A stretch of 49,050 nt of DNA from Candidatus Poribacteria bacterium (GCA_009843785.1 VYCT01000027.1:1-49050), one strand, 5' to 3'. Shown: positions 25,493-34,162, numbered from the stretch's first letter. The notes: generated from the letters alone by a model not told the origin. Program-made: numbers and translations.

Positions 25493-26320
25493 ATGAGACA
25501 TATTGTTTCAATTTGCACTACATTGTTTTTCGTATCAATAGCGTGCGCCGTCGTATTTGCGAATGTTGTTGCTGATCCCGTCCTCTATCTTAATGCCGCT
25601 GACAACCCTGCACATCCAGGAGCTTGGAAAAATCTGGGCACTGAGGGTGGTGAATTGCTTGAGGCGGACAAAGCACCGGAACTCGAAGAAGGGGCAATTA
25701 AAATTCCGGCACTCGGTATCAACGAACAGAATGTAAAGTATTACACAACCAAGGAATCCCTTCAAACTTTTGGCGGTCCGCCAGCGAAAAATACACCGCT
25801 GTTTTTTGAGGACTGGACGTTGGAGTTCCTTTGTAGACGCAACGGTGACTTCTTTGTTGAGGAGCATCATTTCGCCGGTTTCCAGAACAGTCCGAGAGAA
25901 GGTAAGCAGGGAATACGGCTTTGGATCGTTGGTGGTCAAAATCTCGACACCTCTATCCATGCCAAGGGCGGGAAGCAAGGTGTTCAACCCCTTAACCTCA
26001 AACTTGAAGAAGGTGTGTGGACCTGGATAGCGGTTGTCGGCACGAGCGGCAAGTCGATTGTCGCGTATCAAGACGGTAAAAAGGTTAGCGAACAAGCCGG
26101 TTTTGAATTCGACAAGAAGTTACCGATAAACGATATTTCAATCGGTGCGAATTCTTACGATGAACGCCGTCGAACTTTTAACGGATCATTTGCAATCGTC
26201 CGAGCGTATGACAAAGCACTCAGCGAAGCAGAAATCAACCAAAACATTGGCGGTACATTTGCTGTTGATCCAGCAGACAAGCTTTCAACGACCTGGGCAA
26301 AAGTAAAACGCGGCTATTGA
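25493..26320 (+). CDS. Exported LamG-like protein with conserved C-terminal tail
   Basis: The protein has 275 residues. The signal peptide ends near AVVFANVVA. The LamG/concanavalin-like domain (about 25-255) contains WTLEFLCRRNGDFFVEEHHF, GVWTWIAVVGTSGKSIVAYQDG and FNGSFAIVRAYDKALSEAE. It is more diverged than the other two LamG proteins but ends in the same tail, AVDPADKLSTTWAKVKRGY. An AGGAGG site lies 7-8 bases before the ATG. The glycosidase-like gene starts 11 bases after its stop, so the two probably share one transcript. Confidence 0.7.
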   Translation: MRHIVSICTTLFFVSIACAVVFANVVADPVLYLNAADNPAHPGAWKNLGTEGGELLEADKAPELEEGAIKIPALGINEQNVKYYTTKESLQTFGGPPAKNTPLFFEDWTLEFLCRRNGDFFVEEHHFAGFQNSPREGKQGIRLWIVGGQNLDTSIHAKGGKQGVQPLNLKLEEGVWTWIAVVGTSGKSIVAYQDGKKVSEQAGFEFDKKLPINDISIGANSYDERRRTFNGSFAIVRAYDKALSEAEINQNIGGTFAVDPADKLSTTWAKVKRGY

Positions 26321-26331
26321 TAAAGGGATCT

Positions 26332-27744
26332 ATGCATCACACTGTTCCCACCCGACTTCAAGAAACCCGCTATCTTGTTCTGGACGATCGCATCATTGAT
26401 GAGGTGGTCGCGGCGAAACTGACGCTTGGCGAGGTTACCAAACATCCGCGGAATCCCCTTTTTGGTGAAGATAAACCGTGGGAGCCGCGTTTCGACAATG
26501 TTTATGCTAACGTCATCTATGATCCGGGCGATAGGCTTTACAAATGTTGGTATAACCCATTTATTGTAGACGAACGGGTAACGCATACACCACCAGAAAA
26601 ACGGCATCCCGATTGGGGCAATTACATGGACGTGAAGCCGAATCGCCGAGAGATGGGACTCTGCTACGCTCTCTCGACAGACGGTATCCATTGGGAAAAG
26701 CCGGAACTTGGACTTGTTGAATTCAATGGCAGCAAACAGAACAACATTGTTATGCGCGGTGTAAACGGTGCTGGCGTTTTCAAGGATGAACATGACACCG
26801 ATCCAACAAAACGCTATAAGATGTTTTTCTGTGGAGAGCCGAAAATGACAGTGGCGTTTTCTTCAGACGGACTGCACTGGAATCAACCGGTTCCTATCCG
26901 GCAGATTGATGCGCACGGCACACACCCCAACGCCTTTTGGGCGGAATCGTTAGATAAATACGTCGGTTTTACCCGTCAGCATGAGGGTTCTGTTCGTCTC
27001 GTAACAAGGACAGAATCCTCTAACTTTGTGCAGTGGACACCCGATGAAACTATCCTTGTAGGCACAAGTCCACGTCTACAAACACATGATATGATCGTTT
27101 TCCAGACGTGCGGGATCTACATTGGCTTGCTCGGTATAATGGTTTATCCAGCGGACTCTAACATTGATGTTAAGCAGCATGTTGAGTTGGCTTGGAGTGC
27201 TGATACTGTTCATTGGCATCGCATAGCAGAAGGCACGCCATTTATGGGGCATACGCCTGCGGAACCAGAACGTTATGGCGCGTTGCCATACGACTGGGGG
27301 ACGATCTTCGCCGCTGCTCCGATTTTCTTGGACGATGAGATTCGCATCTATTATGGTGCCGGAGACGGTTACTTTTTCAACTGGCGCAACGGTTACCTGG
27401 CACTTGCGACACTTCGACCAGACGGATGGGCAGGTTACGAATCAATCGCCGCGGATACCTCGGCTTTCATAACAACCCAGCCTTTAACCTTTGATGAACC
27501 GTCTGTTGGCATCACCGCGGATGTATGGGATGGTGGTTCGGTACGTGTGGAAATTTTGGATAAAGCGGATAGCCAATATGCTGTTAGCAAACCGATTCAG
27601 ACCAGTGTAACAAATGCACAAGTGGAATGGGACACGAGTCGCAGTTTAGTTAGTTTAAGTGGAAACTCAATTCGGCTTAGATTCCTGTTTCATAATGCAA
27701 AATTGTATGCCTTCCAACTCCGGCAGAGAATGCGTAACACATAG
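26332..27744 (+). CDS. Glycosyl hydrolase-like five-bladed beta-propeller protein (GH32/43-like)
   Basis: The protein has 470 residues with no signal peptide. Repeated strand motifs fit a glycosidase propeller: YANVIYDPGDRLYKCWYNP, ALSTDGIHWEKP, KRYKMFFCGEP, VAFSSDGLHWNQP, LAWSADTVHWHRI and EIRIYYGAGDGYF. SxDGxHW repeats are common in GH43/GH32-type and related planctomycete/poribacterial proteins. A C-terminal beta-sandwich (about 380-465) follows. Catalytic acids were not assigned. AAAGGGA precedes ATG 26332; an upstream TTG at 26317 overlaps the LamG stop and is less likely. The pairing with a LamG protein suggests related glycan use. Confidence 0.6.
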   Translation: MHHTVPTRLQETRYLVLDDRIIDEVVAAKLTLGEVTKHPRNPLFGEDKPWEPRFDNVYANVIYDPGDRLYKCWYNPFIVDERVTHTPPEKRHPDWGNYMDVKPNRREMGLCYALSTDGIHWEKPELGLVEFNGSKQNNIVMRGVNGAGVFKDEHDTDPTKRYKMFFCGEPKMTVAFSSDGLHWNQPVPIRQIDAHGTHPNAFWAESLDKYVGFTRQHEGSVRLVTRTESSNFVQWTPDETILVGTSPRLQTHDMIVFQTCGIYIGLLGIMVYPADSNIDVKQHVELAWSADTVHWHRIAEGTPFMGHTPAEPERYGALPYDWGTIFAAAPIFLDDEIRIYYGAGDGYFFNWRNGYLALATLRPDGWAGYESIAADTSAFITTQPLTFDEPSVGITADVWDGGSVRVEILDKADSQYAVSKPIQTSVTNAQVEWDTSRSLVSLSGNSIRLRFLFHNAKLYAFQLRQRMRNT

Positions 27745-27866
27745 AATAACCTCACAAATAGTAGTCGCTGCCAACCTGAATGCCGGTTAAGAGGTACCCC
27801 CAAATGCTCATCAGATATATTGAGAATCCCCTAATACGGGCGATTTAGAGGGTTTCTTCTGCATTG

Positions 27867-27911
27867 CTAAACACTTGCGAGAAGTGTTATTTTCAATCCT
27901 GATTATTGGGC
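27867..27911. repeat. Diverged dispersed repeat, copy A, with hairpin
   Basis: Starts CTAAACACTTGCGAGAAGT and ends TTGGGC. Copy B at 32886-32927 differs mainly by transitions over the first 20 bases. Here AACACTT (27870-27876) and AAGTGTT (27882-27888) form a 7-bp stem followed by ATTTTC, possibly a terminator for the upstream gene. Confidence 0.45.
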
Positions 27912-27950
27912 TTTTATTGTAAAACCTATAGTTAATTGGGCACTCTCAAA

Positions 27951-27983
27951 CAGTCTGAATACCTATAACAGGCATTCAGACTG
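27951..27983. repeat. Long hairpin in non-coding DNA
   Basis: CAGTCTGAAT (27951-27960) and ATTCAGACTG (27974-27983) are perfect inverted copies. Inside, CCT pairs with AGG after one A-C mismatch, leaving a 5-base loop. No T-tract follows. It could be a structured RNA, a mobile-element remnant or a protein-binding site. Confidence 0.5.
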
Positions 27984-28351
27984 GCACAAACTAACAGTTT
28001 TGCGGCGTACTCGCCCAGATGCGACGTGCATCATGCTACAAAGATGTTCACTTATTTACGGGCTTCACTATAAATTCTGTAAAAATTAAATTTTTTCGTA
28101 TTATGCAAGCATCCGGCTTAAAAACGCGTCTTTAACAAGCATCGGTATTCTTGTTGAATACAGAGCCGTTTAGTTTTCGGTTTCCCGTCTTTTTTGTCGA
28201 AGCAGTCGCGATTCGGAGATCGCTCTCGCTCCTACAGAGAAAAAACTTGCGCGAAAAATCGAAATTATCAAATAGTTGAATGGATCTGTTGTTGAATAGG
28301 GTAGATATTTATTGGATTTTATAATGCGTTTTACAAACTGGAGGTGCTATA

Positions 28352-29782
28352 ATGTTAATTACCCTCATTCGGAAAGAGATGATGCATCATATTCTGAGCG
28401 CTCGGTTTATAGCATTGCTTCTGATGTGCGTCCTGCTCATCCCGCTGAACTTCCATATCAATTACCATCGTTATCTCCAACGCCAAGTTGATTATCAAGA
28501 AACTGTCAAAGATGAAAACAATAAGGACCCGGCGGAGCAACCCTGGTTACAGAAACAGAGGACAGATCCGAATCTTGAAGTTTCCAAATTGATTCTTAAG
28601 CCGACACCTTTAAGCGTGTTTGGAACGGGCTTGGAATCTGCCCTACCGAGTTATCTCGGTATGACGCGTAACGGTATACAGCGCGGGGAAACGGCACTGT
28701 CTACCGCGCCAATTGCCTTTCTTTTCGGGCATCTCGACTTTGTGTTCGTTGTCAGTACTGTCTTTAGCCTACTTTCACTTTTGTTTACCTTTGATGCCGT
28801 TACAGGAGAAAAAGAAGCAGGTACCCTTCGGATAACCCTTGCGAATGCGCTGCCCCGGGATATCCTTTTGTGGAGCAAACTCATTGGCGGATATCTCGTA
28901 TTCATCGTTCCGTTTTTAGTCTCGTTCATCATCGGTTTACTCGTGCTCGTCTTGCAAGGCTTCCCACTATCTGAATCGGATATTTTTCCGCGTGTCCTCT
29001 GTCTCATCGGCATCTCACTGCTCTACATTTCGGTCTTTTTTGCGATGGGGGCGGTGATCTCAATTTATTTCGACAGTTCCAAGACAGCACTCATCGTCGC
29101 CTTCACCTTCTGGGTGTTTGCTGTCCTGATTTTACCCCGGGTTGGGTTTCTCGCGGCGCAAACCGTCGCGCCGACTTCAACAGCGGAAAGCGTCTATAGG
29201 GAAAAGACAGCAAGGCGAGCAGAATTGCGTGCCACTCTCGAAACGGAAAGAAGCAAAATCATGGGTAGAATGATACAGGAATCTAAGCAGGGAGTGGCAA
29301 CGACCGGCATCTTTAGATTAGATGAAGCGTTTGTCGCCAAAATGAATGAGAAGCTGCGCCCTCTTGAGGAGACAGCGCGGTTAAAATACCGGGACCTCGC
29401 AACACAACTCGACAGGCGTTATACACAAGAAAGAAAACGGCAAGATAAAATCGGTATAAACTTTTCCCGGATCACGCCTACGTCCTCCTTCATTTTTCTT
29501 GCAACGGATGCCACACAAACCGGTCAGGTGAAAAGAGATACCTACTTTCAAACAGGCACTCGCTATTATGAGGTGCTGGATGCGGAAATGTTTAGCAAAA
29601 TGTCAGACGCGGCACTCATTGAAACAGCAGAAATCCCGTCCGCGCCGGTTCCGCCGCCGCTGGCGGAGTTGACTTTGGAAGAGACGCTCCAGCACGCTGC
29701 TCTGGATTTGCTGTTGCTCTGTTTCTTCACAGGTGGGTTTACAAGTGTGGCGTTCCTGAAATTCTTCAGATCGGATATTTGA
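28352..29782 (+). CDS. ABC-2 type transporter permease (orphan)
   Basis: Membrane protein of 476 residues. An N-terminal helix (about 17-33) is followed by a soluble region, then about five helices (about 130-275; TFDAVTGEKEAGTLRITLAN is the typical ABC-2 cytoplasmic motif), a long soluble segment rich in charged residues (about 280-440), and a last helix near the C-terminus (HAALDLLLLCFFTGGFTSVAFL). This layout fits ABC-2 permeases of the DUF3526-like group. No ATP-binding partner is next to it. GGAGG lies 8 bases before the ATG. Confidence 0.7.
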   Translation: MLITLIRKEMMHHILSARFIALLLMCVLLIPLNFHINYHRYLQRQVDYQETVKDENNKDPAEQPWLQKQRTDPNLEVSKLILKPTPLSVFGTGLESALPSYLGMTRNGIQRGETALSTAPIAFLFGHLDFVFVVSTVFSLLSLLFTFDAVTGEKEAGTLRITLANALPRDILLWSKLIGGYLVFIVPFLVSFIIGLLVLVLQGFPLSESDIFPRVLCLIGISLLYISVFFAMGAVISIYFDSSKTALIVAFTFWVFAVLILPRVGFLAAQTVAPTSTAESVYREKTARRAELRATLETERSKIMGRMIQESKQGVATTGIFRLDEAFVAKMNEKLRPLEETARLKYRDLATQLDRRYTQERKRQDKIGINFSRITPTSSFIFLATDATQTGQVKRDTYFQTGTRYYEVLDAEMFSKMSDAALIETAEIPSAPVPPPLAELTLEETLQHAALDLLLLCFFTGGFTSVAFLKFFRSDI

Positions 29783-29888
29783 AGGGAGAACGTTCTGGTA
29801 CTGGCGAGGTTACCAATACCGCTTGTTCATTGTGTTTCGATAATTCTAAGATTTATTACAAACCCCTGATTAATCACGGAGTATCCTG

Positions 29889-30662
29889 ATGGAAAAAGAT
29901 GATGTACAACTCATTCGCCGTATTTTATCAGGCGACGATACAGCATTCACCACCTTAGTTGAAAAATACTATAGAAGCGTTCACGCCCTTGCATGGCGGA
30001 AGATCGGCGATTTTCATCACGCGGAAGAGATCACACAAGATACCTTCCTCCAAGTCTACAAAAAACTCTCGACGCTTAGAAATCCGAGTCAGTTTGTCAG
30101 ATGGCTCTATGTCATTGCTGACCGACTTTGCATCGGTTGGCTGCGAAAGCAAAAACCATCCATGTCATCGCTGGAGGATACACAGACGGACATAATGGAG
30201 AGGCTCTCTTATGCCCGTTATATATCAGAACAGCGCGAAACAGAAGCGATGGAGCATGATTCTGAAATGGTCAAAAATTTTTTGGAAAGACTTCCGGAGC
30301 AGGAGCGCACCGTCGTGACGCTCTACTACCTTGATGAAATGACGACCAAAGAGATTGGCAAACTCTTAAATGTGTCCGTGAAGACGGTTCATAGTCGGCT
30401 GCATCGGGCACGAAAACGTTTACAAGGAGAAGCATTTCCCATGACACAAGAAGGTAGACAGGAACTTAAGCAAGCGGCTGAAGAATTAAGCCTCACCATA
30501 GAGAAAAAGGTTCACGCCGAACTTCAGGCACAACTGGGGAAAAGTATTCCCGACACACAAATGAGTGCAGATATACTCGAACAAGCATTAGAAAAGATGA
30601 TGGTTGATATTAAGGAAAAAATACTGGCACAACTTCGAGCACAATTCGGAGAAGGATTCTAA
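29889..30662 (+). CDS. ECF-type RNA polymerase sigma factor with C-terminal helical extension
   Basis: The protein has 257 residues. Region 2 (about 5-75) includes FTTLVEKYYRSVHALAWRKI and AEEITQDTFLQVYKKL. Region 4 (about 130-178) includes LPEQERTVVTLYYLDEMTTK and VSVKTVHSRLHRARKRL. A further 75-residue, charged, helix-forming tail (about 183-257) has heptad-like Leu/Ala spacing. The usual ECF length is near 180 residues, so the tail is an extra domain, perhaps a regulator in place of an anti-sigma factor. No anti-sigma gene is adjacent. A GGAG site precedes the ATG. Confidence 0.82.
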   Translation: MEKDDVQLIRRILSGDDTAFTTLVEKYYRSVHALAWRKIGDFHHAEEITQDTFLQVYKKLSTLRNPSQFVRWLYVIADRLCIGWLRKQKPSMSSLEDTQTDIMERLSYARYISEQRETEAMEHDSEMVKNFLERLPEQERTVVTLYYLDEMTTKEIGKLLNVSVKTVHSRLHRARKRLQGEAFPMTQEGRQELKQAAEELSLTIEKKVHAELQAQLGKSIPDTQMSADILEQALEKMMVDIKEKILAQLRAQFGEGF

Positions 30663-30667
30663 AGATG

Positions 30668-30689
30668 TGAGGGTGACAGGAGACCCTCA
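30668..30689 (+). terminator. Hairpin after the sigma factor gene
   Basis: TGAGGGT (30668-30674) pairs with ACCCTCA (30683-30689) around an 8-base loop, 6 bases after the stop. It is followed by GCCAATTATTATTG, so any terminator activity would be weak. Confidence 0.4.
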
Positions 30690-30700
30690 GCCAATTATTA

Positions 30701-30729
30701 TTGAGAAGGAAAGCTTGCTATGATAGAAT
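30701..30729 (+). promoter_or_regulatory. Candidate promoter for the octaheme cytochrome genes
   Basis: TTGAGA (30701-30706) and TAGAAT (30724-30729) are 17 bases apart, about 50 bases before the cytochrome ATG. Confidence 0.45.
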
Positions 30730-30780
30730 AGTCACAACTTTTTGCAGCTTCATATTTCACAATAGAACTTTGGAATCAAT

Positions 30781-32019
30781 ATGACATCATTTAAATCTGT
30801 TTTCATTTCAGTATTTCTTGGGGCAGCCCTGATTACGGTTGTGCTAATCCTCAATGCGAGACGTCCGGCAATGGAAGTAGATCAGCCGAGTGCTGATTTT
30901 GTGCGGGCGACGGGGAAGTGCGCGGAGTGCCATCGGCGGGAAACGTCTGCGGTTGTCCATCAATATGAACGGAGCGAGCATGCCAAGCACGGCGTGAGTT
31001 GCTTGGATTGCCATAAAGCTGTGGAAAATCAGGAAACACAAGCACACCGGAGTTTTACAATCGCGAAGCATCTCACGGCAAAAAATTGTAGCCAGTGCCA
31101 TACCACCGAGTATACACAGTTTCTCCGAAGCCGACATGCGGCACCGGCTTGGGCAGCGGTATGGGGTGCGAAGGACTTTACAGCGGAACAGATCGCCTTC
31201 GCTGAAAAATATCACAAGGGTGCGGTGGAGCGTCCAGCAAATCCTTTAGCGATGGCAGAGGGTAAAAGTGCTATTAACGTAGGGTGCTTGGGTTGCCACG
31301 ATATAGGTAAGCCGAATTCGGATGGTTCTATCGGGACGTGCACAGCCTGCCATGCGCGGCATTCCAGTTCGGTTGCGCTGGCGCGAGAACCGGAAACTTG
31401 TGGACAGTGCCACATGGGACCCGACCATTCACAGATTGAAATCTACCATGAATCCAAACACGGTGTGCTTTACAATGCACAAAAATCGGAGATGAATCTC
31501 AAAGCACCGCCGAAAACACTCACGACAGCAGATATGACAGTGCCGACCTGTGTGACGTGCCATTTGAGCGGCTTGGATGGCTTGAATGTGACGCACGATA
31601 CGACCGAACGACTCTCGTATTGGCTGTTTGCCGCGGTCTCTGAGAAGCGTCCGACCTATCAACAAGGTCAAGACGCGATGAAAGAGACGTGCTTAAAATG
31701 CCACGCGAGTTCACAAGTAGAAATTTACTATCAGGAGGCTGAAGGTGTTGTCGCGGATACTAACCGTAAAATTTCGGAAGCAGTGGTACTGATGAAGTCG
31801 CTTCGTGAAGACGGTTTGCTGACGGAAACACCTTTTGATGAACCTATCGAATTTCTTTACTTTGATCTGTGGCACTATTACGGTCGGACAGCAAAACATG
31901 GCGCGTTCATGGGCGGTGCGGATTTTGTCCAGTGGCACGGAAATTATGAGCTTTTGTTGAAGATGACGGAGTTGAAAAGAATTGCCGAAGAACTCAGAGA
32001 AAACGCTGCGAAACCGTAA
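30781..32019 (+). CDS. Octaheme c-type cytochrome, hydroxylamine oxidoreductase (HAO) family
   Basis: The protein has 412 residues. An N-terminal membrane anchor (about 5-25) is followed by eight CxxCH haem-binding motifs, with first Cys at residues 47, 74, 103, 169, 187, 207, 257 and 304. The C-terminal segment FDLWHYYGRTAKHGAFMGGA and QWHGNYELL is typical of the HAO family. HAO-type enzymes oxidise hydroxylamine or hydrazine; relatives without the P460 cross-linking Tyr reduce nitrite or hydroxylamine. Whether that Tyr is present needs an alignment: a Phe stands in GADFVQWHG. A membrane anchor suggests electron exchange with a quinone pool. The gene overlaps the next one by 38 bases. Confidence 0.82.
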   Translation: MTSFKSVFISVFLGAALITVVLILNARRPAMEVDQPSADFVRATGKCAECHRRETSAVVHQYERSEHAKHGVSCLDCHKAVENQETQAHRSFTIAKHLTAKNCSQCHTTEYTQFLRSRHAAPAWAAVWGAKDFTAEQIAFAEKYHKGAVERPANPLAMAEGKSAINVGCLGCHDIGKPNSDGSIGTCTACHARHSSSVALAREPETCGQCHMGPDHSQIEIYHESKHGVLYNAQKSEMNLKAPPKTLTTADMTVPTCVTCHLSGLDGLNVTHDTTERLSYWLFAAVSEKRPTYQQGQDAMKETCLKCHASSQVEIYYQEAEGVVADTNRKISEAVVLMKSLREDGLLTETPFDEPIEFLYFDLWHYYGRTAKHGAFMGGADFVQWHGNYELLLKMTELKRIAEELRENAAKP

Positions 32020-32794
32020 CGGATTGGCTGCCAGACTGCTCGACTTTTTTATCATTGCGAACCTTGCGTTTTTGGCACTTGATGTGTTTTTAGCGCACTC
32101 CGTCAACGCGTTTGCACATCCCGCGGAATGGATTCCCTTCTACTTCTCGTTAGGTGCGTCCGTCCTGCTCGCGCTCATACTTTTTGGAAAAAAAAGGCGG
32201 TGGAGAGCGTGGTGTCGGCTTGGTATTGGGTGGGGTGCTATCTGTATCGGCATCTCTGGTATGTTTTTTCACCTCGGTAGCGAATTCTTCTCTGATTTGA
32301 CGCTCAAGAATCTTGTCTACACAGCTCCGTTTGTAGCACCGCTGGCTTTTACAGGCGTAGGGCTGCTTTTAATCATGAACGGTATGATCCACGATACGGA
32401 TTTAGAATGGGCACAATGGGTCGTGTTTATGGCGGGCTTCGGGTGGTGCGGTAATTTTATTCTCTCGGTTTTCGACCACGCGCAAAACGGGTTTTTCAAC
32501 CCATCTGAATGGTTACCAGTGTTTACGAGTGCTATCGCTGTCGGATGTCTGGCAACGCTATTTTTTGTGCCTCACCAACCCACTTTCCTTAGGTTCTGTA
32601 CCGTTGTTTTAGGAATCAACTTCATCGTTGGTATCGCCGGGTTCTTCTTCCATTTGGCGGTAGATCTGCAAGCACCAGGTGTTACGCAGATAGATAAATT
32701 CCTCTATGGCGCGCCTCTGTTCGCGCCGCTTCTCTTTCCAAATCTATCACTTCTCGCGCTCTTAGGTATCTGGAAAATGTCTGTCAGAAACTGA
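31982..32794 (+). CDS. Internally duplicated integral membrane protein with conserved His
   Basis: The protein has 270 residues with about eight hydrophobic segments, and I recognise no named family. The two halves are copies of each other: AFAHPAEWIPFYFSLGAS matches FFNPSEWLPVFTSAIA, and GISGMFFHLGSEF matches GIAGFFFHLAVDL. Both continue into a (Y/L)xxPF/LFAPL stretch before the last helix. His is conserved in FFHL in both halves and in AHPAEW. This suggests a two-fold pseudosymmetric membrane protein that could hold haem b, quinone or a metal. The start is taken as TTG 31982, with GGAG 10 bases upstream, inside the cytochrome gene; a later TTG near 32026 is possible. The overlap points to a partner of the octaheme cytochrome. 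Confidence 0.6.
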   Translation: MPKNSEKTLRNRNGLAARLLDFFIIANLAFLALDVFLAHSVNAFAHPAEWIPFYFSLGASVLLALILFGKKRRWRAWCRLGIGWGAICIGISGMFFHLGSEFFSDLTLKNLVYTAPFVAPLAFTGVGLLLIMNGMIHDTDLEWAQWVVFMAGFGWCGNFILSVFDHAQNGFFNPSEWLPVFTSAIAVGCLATLFFVPHQPTFLRFCTVVLGINFIVGIAGFFFHLAVDLQAPGVTQIDKFLYGAPLFAPLLFPNLSLLALLGIWKMSVRN

Positions 32795-32885
32795 AATAGT
32801 GGTTTAGGGCAATAATGTACAGGTGGGGCATTGAGAGAAGGATAAACGCCCTGAAAAAGGAGTCTTAGGGGATTTACCCTGCTCT

Positions 32886-32927
32886 CTAAGCATTTGTGGG
32901 AAGTATTTCCAACTCCAATTTTTGGGC
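32886..32927. repeat. Diverged dispersed repeat, copy B
   Basis: Related to 27867-27911. It lies between the convergent membrane-protein and DegT genes. The inverted repeat seen in copy A is not kept, so a terminator role is not supported here. Confidence 0.4.
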
Positions 32928-32939
32928 GGCTACCGCAAG

Positions 32940-34130
32940 TTACAGTTCGTCAACATGTGACCGAATTTTCTGAAAAGCATCTAAAATCAGTTGCATATAG
33001 TCTGTATCGCCTAAAAACATAGAGTGTCCGAAACTGCAAACCTCATCGCGATAAACGCGTTCCGCCTCTGGGCAATTAAGCGTGCTGTAGTCAATCGCAT
33101 GGTCTCCGAGGTATTTACGGGGTAACCCCAATTGGTCAAACAATTCTGGGTTACCAAATGGACCTTCGTTATAGATAGGCTCACCGTGTGCGCCGACACC
33201 ACATGAGATTCCCTCCGCGCTGAGTGCTTCCATGAACCGCCCGCGTGAAATACCGCCAAACTCTTCGGAAACGAACCGGAAATCCCAATAGTAGAAACAC
33301 CATCGCGTGACGCGTTCATCGCGCGGAATCGGATGCAGTCCTTCTATGGCTGCCATACCTTTAGAAAGATATGCGATGTTCTGCTCACGCGTCTCTACCT
33401 GTTCCTGAAACCGTTCGAGTTGGCATAACAGCAGCGTCGCTTGGAAGTTTGTCATCCGCATATTCAACTGTGCAAAACTGCCTGCCTTTCCTGCGAGTTC
33501 TTCGTCGTTTGTGATCACCATTCCGCCTTCGCCGCAGGTGAGCGTTTTCCCCATCTGGAAACTGAATGCGCCGAGGTGTCCTATGGAGCCCATCCCTTTT
33601 CCTCGCCATTGTGAACCGTGTGCATGTGCGCAGTCTTCAATTACTTTGAGATTGTGTTTCTCAGCGATCTCCATAATCGCGTCCATATCTGCGGGGTAGC
33701 CGCCGTTGTGTACGGGGATGATCGCCCGCGTTCTTGGTGTAATGGCTTCTTCAATCGCATCGGGCGCGATGTTGTAGGTAAGCGGATCAACGTCAACGAT
33801 TACTGGCACGGCATTGACACAGACAACCGATGTCCCTGTCGCTACAAATGTGAGTGCGGGGACGATAACTTCATCACCCGCGGTGATGCCAGCAGCTTTT
33901 AGAGCGCACTGCAATGCTACGGTGCCGTTTGCGAGCGGAATCCCGTATTTTGCATCTTGAAACGCCGCGAACTTTTCACCGGCTTCATCGACTTTCTCGC
34001 GTCGGTTCCAGGCACCACTTTGTAAGGTTTCTAAAAGCGCGTTCTCTTCAGTTTCATCGAAGATGGGCCAACTTTTTCCTAAACCGCCTTTGACGACAGG
34101 TTCACCACCATTTATTGCTAATTGTGCCAT
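32940..34130 (-). CDS. DegT/DnrJ/EryC1/StrS-family PLP-dependent aminotransferase
   Basis: The protein has 396 residues. It has a fold-type I aminotransferase pattern: ANGTVALQCALKAAG, PALTFVATGTSVV, VIEDCAHAHGS (PLP-ring Asp166) and FSFQMGKTLTCGEGGMV with the Schiff-base Lys near 195. These enzymes act on nucleotide-linked sugars or cyclitol ketones. ATG 34130 is chosen because AAGGAGG lies about 8 bases upstream; the frame is open to 34157. It is the last gene of the LRR run, 32 bases after the LRR pseudogene. A 36-codon fragment of its 5' end recurs at 40546-40653. Confidence 0.85.
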   Translation of the reverse strand: MAQLAINGGEPVVKGGLGKSWPIFDETEENALLETLQSGAWNRREKVDEAGEKFAAFQDAKYGIPLANGTVALQCALKAAGITAGDEVIVPALTFVATGTSVVCVNAVPVIVDVDPLTYNIAPDAIEEAITPRTRAIIPVHNGGYPADMDAIMEIAEKHNLKVIEDCAHAHGSQWRGKGMGSIGHLGAFSFQMGKTLTCGEGGMVITNDEELAGKAGSFAQLNMRMTNFQATLLLCQLERFQEQVETREQNIAYLSKGMAAIEGLHPIPRDERVTRWCFYYWDFRFVSEEFGGISRGRFMEALSAEGISCGVGAHGEPIYNEGPFGNPELFDQLGLPRKYLGDHAIDYSTLNCPEAERVYRDEVCSFGHSMFLGDTDYMQLILDAFQKIRSHVDEL

Positions 34131-34162
34131 GCCTACGTCCTCCTTGTTTTTCAGCATTGGGG

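Larger units (their letters stand above)
27745..28351. other. Non-coding region of 607 bases with hairpins and a diverged repeat
   Basis: No ORF of note. It holds a repeat similar to 32886-32927 (at 27867-27911), a strong hairpin at 27951-27983, and a low-complexity, A/T-rich stretch near 28070-28110. The 20-50 bases before the ABC-2 gene contain TATAAT near 28320 but no well-spaced -35. Confidence 0.6.

Noticed and set aside
29787-29798. AGAACGTTCT palindrome as a LexA-type SOS box
   Set aside because: The spacing does not fit known LexA boxes (GAAC-N4-GTTC or CTGT-N8-ACAG), and the neighbouring genes are not SOS genes.
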